Positions 45,475 through 57,081 of a stretch of 64,000 bases of DNA are shown here, piece by piece (positions within the stretch are counted from its first letter, which is position 1; each line of letters opens with the position of its first letter). The stretch is from positions 1 through 64,000 of the forward strand of contig SVQO01000011.1 in the NCBI GenBank assembly GCA_015065325.1, written 5' to 3'. A model generated the notes under the pieces. It was not told the origin of the DNA and did not search any database. It saw only the letters and a list, made by a program, of their open reading frames with translations. Both the position numbers and the translations under genes were made by a program. This DNA is from Oscillospiraceae bacterium. Its GTDB lineage: Bacteria; Bacillota; Clostridia; Oscillospirales; SIG627.

Positions 45475-45801
45475 TTAACCTCCGCAATGAATTCTATTTT
45501 CAAAATTGTCCGGAACGCCGAGTAAGGAATCCTTTTTGAGGAAAGGCGCAAGTCGAAACGCCTTTTCCTTTTGATCACATTTCAGCCAGACAAGGCAAAG
45601 CAGATACAAATAATAATTTTTCTTTTGGGGATGCTTTACTTTTTTTTGCTTCTCCTCCAAAAAGGAAACGTACGCTTTGGCATCGGTTGCGCTTTCAAAT
45701 CGAAGTCTTTCGCGCCTAAAAAAGAGGATCAGATCCAAAAAGTACAAAAAAAACAGCAAAAAGCAAAATGAAACAATGCCGAACACCAGAGCCGTCTTCA
45801 A
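45475..45801 (-). CDS. Small single-span membrane protein, unknown function
   Basis: About 108 residues from a TTG start that overlaps the stop of the large amidase gene (TTGA) and has AAAGGAG seven bases upstream. The N-terminal half is one hydrophobic helix (VFGIVSFCFLLFFLYFLDLI) followed by a basic region and a short helical tail, RLRFESATDAKAYVSFLEEK. I know no family for it. Its position between a cell-wall amidase fusion and a GH28 enzyme, with coupled translation to the former, suggests a role at the membrane with the amidase. Confidence 0.55.
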   Translation of the reverse strand: MKTALVFGIVSFCFLLFFLYFLDLILFFRRERLRFESATDAKAYVSFLEEKQKKVKHPQKKNYYLYLLCLVWLKCDQKEKAFRLAPFLKKDSLLGVPDNFENRIHCGG

Positions 45802-48800
45802 GATTCCGCTCCTTTCAGATAGTCTTCCTGCATTTTGTACCAATTCAATACACCTTCCGCCATCGCTTCTGCGGCAGTTTCGGTGTAATCCCCTCTCATC
45901 GCCGCTTCATACTCGGCGGGAGAGCAAATGAACTGCGTTTCCACAAGAGTTTGAGGGAAGCGGTGGTTACGACAGAGTGCAAGCTTTTGCGCACGTGTTC
46001 CCACGTCGCGAACAGCAAGTGCCTGAGGTACGCCCTTCTGAACGTATTCAGCAAGAGAAAGCCCTGCTGCAGACCAATAGAGACCAAGCGTGCCGCGCCC
46101 GTTATTGGCATCGGTTGCTTCATTGACGGAATTGTGGTGAACCGAGATGGAAAGATCGGGGCTTTCACGATTTAAAAAGTCCATACGCTCGGTCAGGGAT
46201 ACGGTCGTATCATCCTCTCTGGTCATCAGAACTTCAGCTCCCAGCACTTCCAGCTTTTCGCGCAAAACGAGTGCGATCGCCAAATTCAGATCTTTTTCGT
46301 CATAACCGGCAAGAAAACCGAGAGCACCTGCATCTGTACCGCCGTGTCCCGCGTCGATCACGATGCGCTTTCCCTGCAGAGGCTGATCCCCTTTAGCCAG
46401 GGACGAGGGATTACGGAAAGAAATCAAAAGCTTTCCGTCAGAATAGCTGTGATCAAAGCCGTAAAAATTTTGGGCACTAAAAAGCTTCAAGGTCAAAACG
46501 GTGTTTCCCTTTTCCTCGTCAAAAGCAACGGTACCGGATCGAAACAGAGTATTTTTCTTGTCCAACTCAAGCTTTTTATCCAAAAAGCTTTCGGTTCCGA
46601 ACAGAGTGATTTTCACTTCGTTCTCCTCGACCTTAACGTTTAGATGCGGAGCGGAACCAAGAGTCAGCTGAAAATCGCAGGTGGCGGTTTTCACGTTGTT
46701 TTGGATTTCGGTCAGTGATGAAGGAGAAACTGTCACCCCAGTCTCTACGGAAACGGCGCTTTTGGATACGAAACCACCGAAAGCAAGCAGGTAACAACCG
46801 TCGTAGGCTGCCACGACCTGATCCTGCATTCCTTTGGAGGCAGGCAGATAATCGTCGTAGAAGGAGCTGTCCGGAGCAATCTTTACGTAAGTATAGTCGT
46901 TTGCAACCGTGGCGATCATTTTATAAGAAGGGGGCATCACACGAACCTCCGCACCCGCGGAGGAAAGTTCCTTTCCGCCTCCGATCACAGTATAAACGAG
47001 TTTTCCGACGGAAACAGGCTCGTCGCCTTCCGAAACAACGGGAACCGCAATGCTTCCTTTATAGACCTCTTTTACGTATTTCCCCTCCCCTTTTTGGTTC
47101 ATGGTTGGGTTCAACGTAACGCTTTGTTCACCAAGGCGGACGGATACCTGACAATTCCGCGGAGCAGTTACACTGACGGGAATTGCCATTCCCGAGGAAG
47201 CAAGTACCCCATCGTCCTTGGATGGGGTGACGCTTTGTATTTGAAATTTACTCAAAGAGGAAGGCGAAGAAGATGCAAGACGGGTGACGGACAGAGAATA
47301 CTCAACACCGTTTTGCGTCAGCGTCAGCGTATTGCTTCCTACGGAAAGCGGCATCAACACGGACAGAAAGCCGCTTTTGGTCCTCCCCACCTTTCCCGTG
47401 GCAGAATAGACGGGATAAGCGGGATCCGTACGTGCCGTCACAAAACGAGCCGAATCCGTGGTCTTTACCCCTCTCCCCGGATAAACGAAGGAAACACCGT
47501 TTGCCACCGTGCTTTGCGTCTCCTCCTTAAAGGGAGTACGGTAAAGCTCGGTCAATGCATCTCTTACTCCCGAACTGTTTTTTGAGATATCTTCAAACCC
47601 ATACTGAATATTGCCGCAGGAGCCCATATAGCTTCTGGCGTATTGGATCTGATGAACGATCTCAGCTCCTCCTGCTTGATATTCGCCCACACGGTAAGCG
47701 GCGTGAGAGATCACGAGCTTTACGCCCGTGCCATCCACCTGAGCGCTCCACCAACGGGTCAAGGTGGCAAAATCTGCAACGGAATATCCTCTTTCCCAGT
47801 AAATCTGGGGAGAAATATAGTCGATGTAACCACCCTCAATCCAAGCGAGTGCATCGCAATACAGCGTGGAATACGCCTCCAATCCGCGGGTATCGCTGCC
47901 GCGGGGATCGGAGGAAGCATTTTTCCAGATACCGAAGGGGCTGATGCCAAAGGTGAGATCTTCGGAAACATCTTTGACGGTATCGTAAGTAAGCTTCACC
48001 ATTTGATTGACGTTGTCTCTGCGCCAATCCTCCAAAGAAAGCTTGGTATCTGCACTCTTATAGGACGCAGCATCATCGAATTTTTCCTTATCCACGGGAT
48101 AAGGATAAAAATAATCGTCAAAAAGGATGCCGGAAACGTCATAGTTCTCACAGATCTCACGAACTCCGTCTGCGATCAGATCGCGCACCTGCTCGGAAGC
48201 AGGATTATAGTAGAGCTTTCCACCGTAGAAGACGGTGTGCTCGGGGTTCTTTTTGGCAAAATTATCGTCGGAAAGAGAGGCAAGCGCCTCTTTTTTATTT
48301 TTAGATTTGAAAGCGGTCACGCGGTAGGGATTGACCCATGCGACAACCTCCATATCATACTCGGAGGCTCTTTCGATCAGGTATTGTAAGGGATCGAAAT
48401 CAATGTGATCCCCCTCGTTTTTCACCAGATAGCGGGAGGTGGGAAACAGCTCGGACCGATACAAGGCATCCGCGGCGGGACGCGCTTGAAAATAAATGGT
48501 ATCAAAGCCGATCTGGCGGCTTGTTTCCACGATTTCGTCCAGTTCTTTGCGAAGCTGTTCCACGGATAATCCGGAACGGGAAGGAAAATTGATATTGGAT
48601 ACGCTGGCAATATAAACGCCGCGGATCTCGTCGTCCTCAGTAACTCCCTCGGGCTTTTTCTGAGGCTCCTTCAGTGTTTCAGCAGTTTTTTTCTTCGCGG
48701 GGACAGGCTTTTTTTCGTTGCCGCCCAGCAGCATACAACCGCCGACTGCGAGAAGGCACAGGAAAAGAATCCCCGCAAACACGGCGACCCACTTTCCAAC

Positions 48801-48932
48801 GTTCTTATTCTTCTTTTTCGGTGCGGGAGCAACGGGTTCCTTGACGGAAAACAGTTCCTCCAGCTGAGGCCTAAGATCAGACTTTTCGGGATCTGCTTTA
48901 TTTTCATCCAAATTATTCTTGGGATCTTGCAT
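45798..48932 (-). CDS. GHL10-domain glycosidase fused to N-acetylmuramoyl-L-alanine amidase (Amidase_3)
   Basis: A 1044-residue membrane-anchored envelope protein. After a cytosolic basic stretch there is one helix (VGKWVAVFAGILFLCLLAVG). Next comes a GHL10/DUF187-type glycosyl-hydrolase-like TIM barrel (about residues 105-480: EIRGVYIASVSNINFPS, VVAWVNPYRVTAF, GILFDDYFYPYP, YIDYISPQIYWERGYS), then a beta-rich middle part. A C-terminal amidase follows, with zinc ligands in VIDAGHGGTDAG, EKDLNLAI and SVHHNS, and catalytic Glu in LVETQF. GHL10 and amidase halves are usually separate. The ATG at 48932 has AGGAGG upstream; an earlier in-frame ATG has none. It probably trims peptidoglycan or an attached glycan. 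Confidence 0.92.
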   Translation of the reverse strand: MQDPKNNLDENKADPEKSDLRPQLEELFSVKEPVAPAPKKKNKNVGKWVAVFAGILFLCLLAVGGCMLLGGNEKKPVPAKKKTAETLKEPQKKPEGVTEDDEIRGVYIASVSNINFPSRSGLSVEQLRKELDEIVETSRQIGFDTIYFQARPAADALYRSELFPTSRYLVKNEGDHIDFDPLQYLIERASEYDMEVVAWVNPYRVTAFKSKNKKEALASLSDDNFAKKNPEHTVFYGGKLYYNPASEQVRDLIADGVREICENYDVSGILFDDYFYPYPVDKEKFDDAASYKSADTKLSLEDWRRDNVNQMVKLTYDTVKDVSEDLTFGISPFGIWKNASSDPRGSDTRGLEAYSTLYCDALAWIEGGYIDYISPQIYWERGYSVADFATLTRWWSAQVDGTGVKLVISHAAYRVGEYQAGGAEIVHQIQYARSYMGSCGNIQYGFEDISKNSSGVRDALTELYRTPFKEETQSTVANGVSFVYPGRGVKTTDSARFVTARTDPAYPVYSATGKVGRTKSGFLSVLMPLSVGSNTLTLTQNGVEYSLSVTRLASSSPSSLSKFQIQSVTPSKDDGVLASSGMAIPVSVTAPRNCQVSVRLGEQSVTLNPTMNQKGEGKYVKEVYKGSIAVPVVSEGDEPVSVGKLVYTVIGGGKELSSAGAEVRVMPPSYKMIATVANDYTYVKIAPDSSFYDDYLPASKGMQDQVVAAYDGCYLLAFGGFVSKSAVSVETGVTVSPSSLTEIQNNVKTATCDFQLTLGSAPHLNVKVEENEVKITLFGTESFLDKKLELDKKNTLFRSGTVAFDEEKGNTVLTLKLFSAQNFYGFDHSYSDGKLLISFRNPSSLAKGDQPLQGKRIVIDAGHGGTDAGALGFLAGYDEKDLNLAIALVLREKLEVLGAEVLMTREDDTTVSLTERMDFLNRESPDLSISVHHNSVNEATDANNGRGTLGLYWSAAGLSLAEYVQKGVPQALAVRDVGTRAQKLALCRNHRFPQTLVETQFICSPAEYEAAMRGDYTETAAEAMAEGVLNWYKMQEDYLKGAES

Positions 48933-48959
48933 CGGGCACCTCCTATGCTTGTTGACTGT

Positions 48960-48988
48960 ATTATACCAGAAAAAAAACAAAAAGACAA
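48960..48988 (-). promoter_or_regulatory. Promoter of the GHL10-amidase gene
   Basis: TTGTCT, 17 bases, TATAAT on the minus strand, 27 bases before the ATG at 48932. Confidence 0.75.
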
Positions 48989-48990
48989 GT

Positions 48991-49037
48991 AAAAAATGCT
49001 TCCATCCCATTGTATGCTTGGAGACGGAAGCATTTTC
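48991..49037 (-). terminator. Terminator of the MFS transporter gene
   Basis: AAAATGCTTCC pairs with GGAAGCATTTT around a 22-base loop that can pair further inside, followed on the minus strand by six T. It lies right after the MFS stop and just upstream of the next promoter. Confidence 0.78.
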
Positions 49038-50246
49038 TTACAACATGAATTTTTTTCGAAAACCGCGTGCACAGGTAAAGCAAAGCAGGGTAGCCGACGC
49101 GGCACAAAGAAACCAAAGAAAGAGCGTGATGCTCCATCCCGCTTGCTCAGAGATCAGCGCCACACCGTAGGTGGAGACGGCGCTGCCTACGTAGGTACAG
49201 GAATTGATAATTCCCGATGCGGCGGATACGTTGCCGAAGCGTTTGAAATACGGGGGGATCATACATACCAGCATCAGGTTTACACCGTGCATACAGCCGA
49301 TAAGAACTGCTGTGAAAAGAACGGAAAGAAAAGGATTGGTTCCCGTCGATAAGTACAAACCAAGAGCGGAAAAGCTGCCTGCCAATGCCAAAACACCGCC
49401 GCAGCTCAAGGGGTTAGGAAGCCTTTTGACGTAAAGACCGCCCGCGATCTGATAGCAGACGATCCCGAAGATCGGCATGATCACACCGGTCAAAATCGAC
49501 ACGGAATTGCTGAGATCGTAGGTTTGTGCAAGATAAGAGGGCATCCAGGTAGTAACGCCGTCGCGAAGAATTCCCTGAAAAATGATGGCTGCCATCACAC
49601 CAAGCATCAAGGGTGAAAACAAGGTACTGTATGCACCGGAAACGGAGGCGATCTTTTCCTTGTTTTCTTTTTTCACCTGCGCATCGGGGGAAAGAAGGAT
49701 CCATACTGCCAACATCACCCCGCCACCGATTGCAGAGGTGAAAAATACCCACCGCCACCCGGTCAGAGTAATCAGTAAGGGGGTGAGCAGGTACACCAGG
49801 ATCGTACCGAAGGAGCTGCCCCAGGAGACCTTCGTCACGGACGCTTTGTATTCCTCCTCGGTAAGGTAGGCGGTCATAATTTTCACCATGGGCGGCCACA
49901 TCAGAGACTGGGCAAATCCGTTGAGACACCAGACGGCAAGCATATAGTAAGGGGTCGGGCAAAAGGGAATGGCAAAATTCATTACCACCGTAGTGGAAAA
50001 ACCTATGGTAACCAGTTTTTTCGGAGAAACCAGATCTCCCAAAACGCCGCTGATGATCTGTCCGACGCCGTAGGTAATAAAGCTGCCCGTCAAAGACAAA
50101 GACAGCATGCTTTGGGAAAATCCCGTTTTGCTGACCATTTCCGATATGACGGCACCGAAATTGATTCGGGTCAGATAACTCATCATATACGCTGCGGCAA
50201 AAAGGAACGTCAGAGATCGTTTTCCCGTGCATTTTTTCATACGCAT
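49038..50246 (-). CDS. Major facilitator superfamily transporter
   Basis: A 402-residue membrane protein with about 12 helices. The second helix region YMMSYLTRINFGAVISEM and the loop GDLVSPKKLVTIGF are typical MFS signatures. The overall pattern resembles organophosphate:phosphate or sugar-acid MFS carriers (GlpT/UhpT-like), but the substrate is not determinable. Two ATGs six bases apart are possible starts (50246 or 50240); GGGGGGTG fits the second better. A CCCC/GGGG stem in its leader could mask that ribosome site. It has its own promoter and terminator. Confidence 0.88.
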   Translation of the reverse strand: MRMKKCTGKRSLTFLFAAAYMMSYLTRINFGAVISEMVSKTGFSQSMLSLSLTGSFITYGVGQIISGVLGDLVSPKKLVTIGFSTTVVMNFAIPFCPTPYYMLAVWCLNGFAQSLMWPPMVKIMTAYLTEEEYKASVTKVSWGSSFGTILVYLLTPLLITLTGWRWVFFTSAIGGGVMLAVWILLSPDAQVKKENKEKIASVSGAYSTLFSPLMLGVMAAIIFQGILRDGVTTWMPSYLAQTYDLSNSVSILTGVIMPIFGIVCYQIAGGLYVKRLPNPLSCGGVLALAGSFSALGLYLSTGTNPFLSVLFTAVLIGCMHGVNLMLVCMIPPYFKRFGNVSAASGIINSCTYVGSAVSTYGVALISEQAGWSITLFLWFLCAASATLLCFTCARGFRKKFML

Positions 50247-50271
50247 TCACCCCCCGCTTTTTTACAGGGGA

Positions 50272-50300
50272 AGCATAGCACAGTTTCCCGGAAGTGTCAA
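50272..50300 (-). promoter_or_regulatory. Promoter of the MFS gene
   Basis: TTGACA, 17 bases, TATGCT on the minus strand, about 25 bases before the start codon. It lies back to back with the atp promoter. Confidence 0.78.
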
Positions 50301-50340
50301 GAAAAAAGCGGAGGATCGTGCGGAAAATTCACCCCGACTC

Positions 50341-50369
50341 TTGACATTGCTTCTTTTGAGTTATATAAT
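50341..50369 (+). promoter_or_regulatory. Perfect consensus sigma-A promoter of the atp operon
   Basis: TTGACA, 17 bases, TATAAT: every consensus base matches and the spacing is ideal. It lies 50 bases before atpI. Confidence 0.92.
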
Positions 50370-50418
50370 AATCTATTGTTACAAACATAGTTCGAAAAAC
50401 GAGTTTTAAGGAGCTTTT

Positions 50419-50799
50419 ATGAAAAAAGTAGATCCGACGGTTTTGAAGGAGACGAGGTATATCGGAATCGTCACCCTCCTGTTCGGGATCCTTCAGCAAG
50501 CCGTCTTTCTGATCCTGGGAAAATGGGAGCTTTCGGTATTACTCGGCGGCGTTTACGGTTGGCTTTCTGCACTCGGCAATTTCTTTCTGATGTGTCTTGC
50601 GGTACAAAAAGCGGTATCACAGGATGAAAAGGCTGCCAAAAGCACATTGAAGCTGTCTCAAAGCATCCGTATGCTTGGTCTTTTCCTTCTGGCACTGGCA
50701 GCATACCTTATTCCCATTCTCAACACGGTTGCCGCGATCCTTCCCTATTTGTACCCGGGAATCGCTATTCATCTCAGTCCGATTTTAAGAAAAAAATAA
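50419..50799 (+). CDS. atpI: ATP synthase accessory subunit I-like protein
   Basis: A 126-residue hydrophobic protein with four predicted helices (GIVTLLFGILQQAVFLILGK, VLLGGVYGWLSALGNFFLMC and two near the C-terminus). AtpI is thought to help c-ring assembly. Sequence conservation in this family is weak, so the call relies on size, topology and its place immediately before atpB. The ribosome site AAGGAG precedes the ATG. Confidence 0.78.
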   Translation: MKKVDPTVLKETRYIGIVTLLFGILQQAVFLILGKWELSVLLGGVYGWLSALGNFFLMCLAVQKAVSQDEKAAKSTLKLSQSIRMLGLFLLALAAYLIPILNTVAAILPYLYPGIAIHLSPILRKK

Positions 50800-50817
50800 T
50801 TTTAGGAGGTGACGGAA

Positions 50818-51711
50818 TTGGCACGAAGTAAAAAATTCCTTATCACCGATCTGCTTTATATCGCGGGTATGATCCTGCCCTTGCTTGCAGGAATGGTGCT
50901 CAAAATACTGACCGAGCCGCCGACAAGCGGAATCAGCATTGCGGGAGCGCGAGTCTTTTTTAGGGTCAAATTCCCCATACAGGATCTTTTAATCTCGGAA
51001 GCGCAGATCAATTCCTGGCTGGTGATCGTCACCATCCTGTTTTTCTGTCTTTACATGGCACACGGTCTGACGGTAGAATGCAAGACCAGACGTCAACGTC
51101 TTGCAGAATGGATCGTGGAAACGGTAGATAGGCTCGTAGCGGATAATATGGGTCCTTACTTTTCCGGTTATTCCGCTTTTATCATCTCGATTCTTGCTCT
51201 ATCCGCTTTTTCCAGTTTATTGTCACTTTTGGGACTGTTCCCTCCCACGTCCGATATCAACGTGGTCGCCGGCTGGGCGATTCTGATCTTCATTCTGATC
51301 ACGCACTACAAGCTCAAGGGTGGCTTTCTCAATTATTTAAAGGGATTTACGGAGCCGATCTTCGTGATGGCTCCTCTGAACGTACTGGGTGAGATCGCAA
51401 CTCCGGTGTCAATGGCATTCCGTCACTACGGCAATGTTCTTTCGGGAACCGTAATCTCCGTGCTGATCGCTTCAGCGCTCAACGCCGCTTCTGCCCTGTT
51501 AATCGGATGGATCCCCGGAGTTTTGGGAGATCTTTCTTTGTTGAGAATCGGTCTTCCCGCGATCCTCTCCATTTATTTTGACGTTTTCAGCGGATGTATG
51601 CAGGCTTATATTTTCGCTATGCTGACTATGCTCAACGTTTCCGGAGCAGTTCCCTGGGAAGCGTATGAAAAGAGAAAACGTAAAAAAGAAGCTAAAAAAC
51701 AAACCATATAA
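50818..51711 (+). CDS. atpB: ATP synthase Fo subunit a
   Basis: A 297-residue integral membrane subunit that forms the ion path to the c-ring. The essential arginine is in VSMAFRHYGNVLSGTVIS within the penultimate helix block. The likely start is TTG at 50818, eight bases behind AGGAGG; the GTG at 50809 is directly adjacent to that ribosome site and too close to be used. The C-terminus is strongly basic (KRKRKKEAKK). Next is atpE, 21 bases away. Confidence 0.95.
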   Translation: MARSKKFLITDLLYIAGMILPLLAGMVLKILTEPPTSGISIAGARVFFRVKFPIQDLLISEAQINSWLVIVTILFFCLYMAHGLTVECKTRRQRLAEWIVETVDRLVADNMGPYFSGYSAFIISILALSAFSSLLSLLGLFPPTSDINVVAGWAILIFILITHYKLKGGFLNYLKGFTEPIFVMAPLNVLGEIATPVSMAFRHYGNVLSGTVISVLIASALNAASALLIGWIPGVLGDLSLLRIGLPAILSIYFDVFSGCMQAYIFAMLTMLNVSGAVPWEAYEKRKRKKEAKKQTI

Positions 51712-51726
51712 ATTTTTTGGAGGTAA

Positions 51727-52023
<297 letters not shown>

Positions 52024-52045
52024 TTCCTAACTTTACGGAGTCAAT

Positions 52046-52564
52046 ATGCAAAATCTGGACGTTATCTCCGTCAATCTTTGGAGCATTCTGATCTCTTTGG
52101 CAAACCTGATCATTCTGTTTTTGATCATTAAAAAGTTTCTGTATAAGCCTGTAAAGAAGATGATGGATGCCCGCAAGGAAGCCATTGACGAGCAATATCG
52201 CCGCGCAAAGCAAGCGGAAAACGATGCTCTTTTACACAAGAAAGAGTATGAAGAAAAGCTTTCCGGTGCAAAGGAAGAAGCAGAGCAGATCCTTCGCCGG
52301 GCAGAGCAAAACGCCAAAGACCGCGAACGAGACATTCTGGGCGATGCCAAAGCTGAATCCGAACGCATTCTTCGCCGCGCTGAGGAAAATGCGGCAATGG
52401 AAATGAAAAAGGCTGAAGATACCATTAAAAACGAGATCGTGGACGTATCGGCTAAGCTTTCCGAAAAAATTCTGAAACGGGAGATCTCCAAGCAAGATCA
52501 CGCCCTTCTGATCGACGACTTTATCAACGGAATAGAGGGTGAGGACTATGAAGATCGGCAGTGA
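52046..52564 (+). CDS. atpF: ATP synthase Fo subunit b
   Basis: A 172-residue peripheral-stalk subunit: one N-terminal membrane helix (LISLANLIILFLIIKKFLYK) then a long charged coiled coil from about residue 40 to 150 rich in K, E, A and R (KKEYEEKLSGAKEEAEQILR). It connects Fo to F1 through the delta subunit encoded next; the two frames overlap by 17 bases. Confidence 0.95.
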   Translation: MQNLDVISVNLWSILISLANLIILFLIIKKFLYKPVKKMMDARKEAIDEQYRRAKQAENDALLHKKEYEEKLSGAKEEAEQILRRAEQNAKDRERDILGDAKAESERILRRAEENAAMEMKKAEDTIKNEIVDVSAKLSEKILKREISKQDHALLIDDFINGIEGEDYEDRQ

Positions 52565-53075
52565 ATACGCTCTTTCTCTTTTTCGGCTGGCAAAGGAACA
52601 GGGGCGCGTACCTGAATACTCGCTTTGTCTGGAGGAGATCAATCGGGTGATCTCGGAACAAAAGGATTGGCTTTCCGTGCTTCACTCCCCTGCTATTCCC
52701 CTTGAGGAGCGCCTGTCTCTGATCGACAAGGCTTTGGGGGGAGCCGAGATAAAGGAAGTACCGAACTTTTTGAAGCTTCTCTGCGAAAAAGGATATATTC
52801 TCCATCTTCCCGCGTGCATTGAAGAATTTTTCTTTTTGAAAAAAGAATGGGAGATGAGGATCCCCGTAGAAGTTCGCTTCGCTTATCCCCTGTCGGATGA
52901 TCAAAAAACAAAACTTGAGAAAAAAATTCAAATCAAAACGGGGAAAATCCCCGAAATCGTATATCGCGAGGATCCTTCTCTGATCGGGGGAATCCGCGTG
53001 AAGATCGAAGATGCCGTTCTGGACGGAAGTCTTTCCGCGAAGCTCGGCACTTTAAAGGGAGTGATCAAAGGATGA
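52548..53075 (+). CDS. atpH: ATP synthase F1 subunit delta
   Basis: A 175-residue subunit holding the b stalk to F1. It opens [20 protein letters not shown] and ends with the conserved [21 protein letters not shown] prefer the ATG at 52548, which has a usable AGAGGG, over the in-frame GTG nine bases earlier. The C-terminus overlaps the atpA start by four bases. Confidence 0.93.
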   Translation: MKIGSEYALSLFRLAKEQGRVPEYSLCLEEINRVISEQKDWLSVLHSPAIPLEERLSLIDKALGGAEIKEVPNFLKLLCEKGYILHLPACIEEFFFLKKEWEMRIPVEVRFAYPLSDDQKTKLEKKIQIKTGKIPEIVYREDPSLIGGIRVKIEDAVLDGSLSAKLGTLKGVIKG

Positions 53076-54562
53076 ATCGCACCGAAGAAATCAGCAGTAT
53101 TATCAAAGCTCAAATCGAGCATTACGAAACGAAGACACAAATGACGGAGACCGGCAAGGTCATTCTTGTCGGAGATGGAATCGCACGCGTTTTCGGAATC
53201 CGCAACTGTATGGCAAACGAGCTTCTCGAATTTGAAGGAGGATCCTTCGGCGTTGCACAAAATCTGGAGGAGGAAACGGTTTCCGTTGCCATTCTCTCCA
53301 ACCGCAACGACATTCGTGAGGGTACCGAGGTTCGGAGAACGGGAAAGGTGCTAAGCGTCCCCGTCGGCGAAAAAATGCTGGGCAGAATCGTCAATGCACT
53401 CGGCGAGCCCATTGACGGAAAAGGACCCGTAGAAACGACCCAAGCCCGCCCCATCGAGTCGGAAGCTCCCGGGATCATTGAACGGAAAAGCGTTTGCGTT
53501 CCGTTGCAAACGGGCATTAAAGCCATAGACAGTATGATCCCCATCGGCAGAGGTCAGCGCGAGCTGATCATCGGTGACAGACAAACCGGTAAGACGGAAA
53601 TTGCCATTGACACCATTATCAATCAAAAGGATACCGGTGTACTTTGCGTGTACGTTGCCATCGGTCAGAAAAGCACGACGGTGGCGCAGATCGCTTCTCA
53701 GCTTTCCAGAAACGGTGCAATGGATTACACCGTGATCGTAGCCGCTTCCGCATCGGAAAGCGCCCCTTTGCAATACATTGCGCCTTACAGCGGATGCGCC
53801 ATGGCGGAATATTTTCGCGAACAGGGCAAGGACGTTCTTATCGTTTACGACGATCTGAGCAAGCACGCGGTGGCGTACAGAGCACTTTCTCTTTTGATCC
53901 GCAGACCTCCCGGCCGCGAGGCATATCCCGGTGACGTGTTCTATCTGCACTCCCGTCTTTTGGAACGGGCTGCCTGCGTAGACGAAGCGTACGGAGGTGG
54001 CTCTATCACCGCCCTTCCTCTGATCGAAACGCAGGCGGGCGACGTATCCGCATACATTCCTACCAACGTAATCTCCATTACGGACGGACAGATCTTTTTG
54101 GAAACGGAGTTGTTTCACTCAGGTATTATGCCTGCCATCAACCCCGGTATTTCCGTCAGCCGCGTTGGAGGTTCCGCACAGCTTAAAGGAATGAAGAAGG
54201 TATCGGGCGAATTAAAGCTTCTTTATTCTCAGTACCGCGAGTTGCAAGCCTTTGCGCAGTTTGGCAGTGATCTGGATGCAGATACCAAGGCTCGTCTTGC
54301 CTTGGGCGAGCGAATTGTAGAGGTTTTAAAGCAGGATCGAAATTCCCCCGTTCGCGTGGGCTGTCAGGTTGCCATCGTTTACGCAGTGACTAAGGGCTAT
54401 CTTGACAAGGTCGAGGTCAAGGCGATCAAGGACTACGAAAAGAGACTCTATTCCCTTTTGGAAAGCCGCCACAAGAACTGGCTGGAAAGAATTGAAAGCG
54501 GAGCGTTCGAGGACAAGGAAATCGATGATCTGAAAGCGATCCTGAGCGAAATGGAAGGCTGA
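53072..54562 (+). CDS. atpA: ATP synthase F1 subunit alpha
   Basis: A 496-residue regulatory nucleotide-binding subunit. The P-loop is GDRQTGKT at residues 168-175. [33 protein letters not shown] and the catalytic-interface arginine region [14 protein letters not shown] are clear. Length and composition are normal for the family. It starts four bases before the atpH stop ends. Confidence 0.98.
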   Translation: MNRTEEISSIIKAQIEHYETKTQMTETGKVILVGDGIARVFGIRNCMANELLEFEGGSFGVAQNLEEETVSVAILSNRNDIREGTEVRRTGKVLSVPVGEKMLGRIVNALGEPIDGKGPVETTQARPIESEAPGIIERKSVCVPLQTGIKAIDSMIPIGRGQRELIIGDRQTGKTEIAIDTIINQKDTGVLCVYVAIGQKSTTVAQIASQLSRNGAMDYTVIVAASASESAPLQYIAPYSGCAMAEYFREQGKDVLIVYDDLSKHAVAYRALSLLIRRPPGREAYPGDVFYLHSRLLERAACVDEAYGGGSITALPLIETQAGDVSAYIPTNVISITDGQIFLETELFHSGIMPAINPGISVSRVGGSAQLKGMKKVSGELKLLYSQYRELQAFAQFGSDLDADTKARLALGERIVEVLKQDRNSPVRVGCQVAIVYAVTKGYLDKVEVKAIKDYEKRLYSLLESRHKNWLERIESGAFEDKEIDDLKAILSEMEG

Positions 54563-54566
54563 TGCA

Positions 54567-57036
<2,470 letters not shown>

Positions 57037-57038
57037 AC

Positions 57039-57069
57039 GATTACGGAGCAGAAATTCTGCTCCGTAATC
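57039..57069 (+). other. Long perfect stem-loop between atpC and the MATE gene
   Basis: GATTACGGAGCAGAA facing TTCTGCTCCGTAATC, a 15-bp palindrome with almost no loop. No T-run follows, only TTATGAGG, which is already the next ribosome site. It resembles an mRNA-stabilising or attenuating hairpin more than a strong terminator. Confidence 0.6.
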
Positions 57070-57081
57070 TTATGAGGTGCT

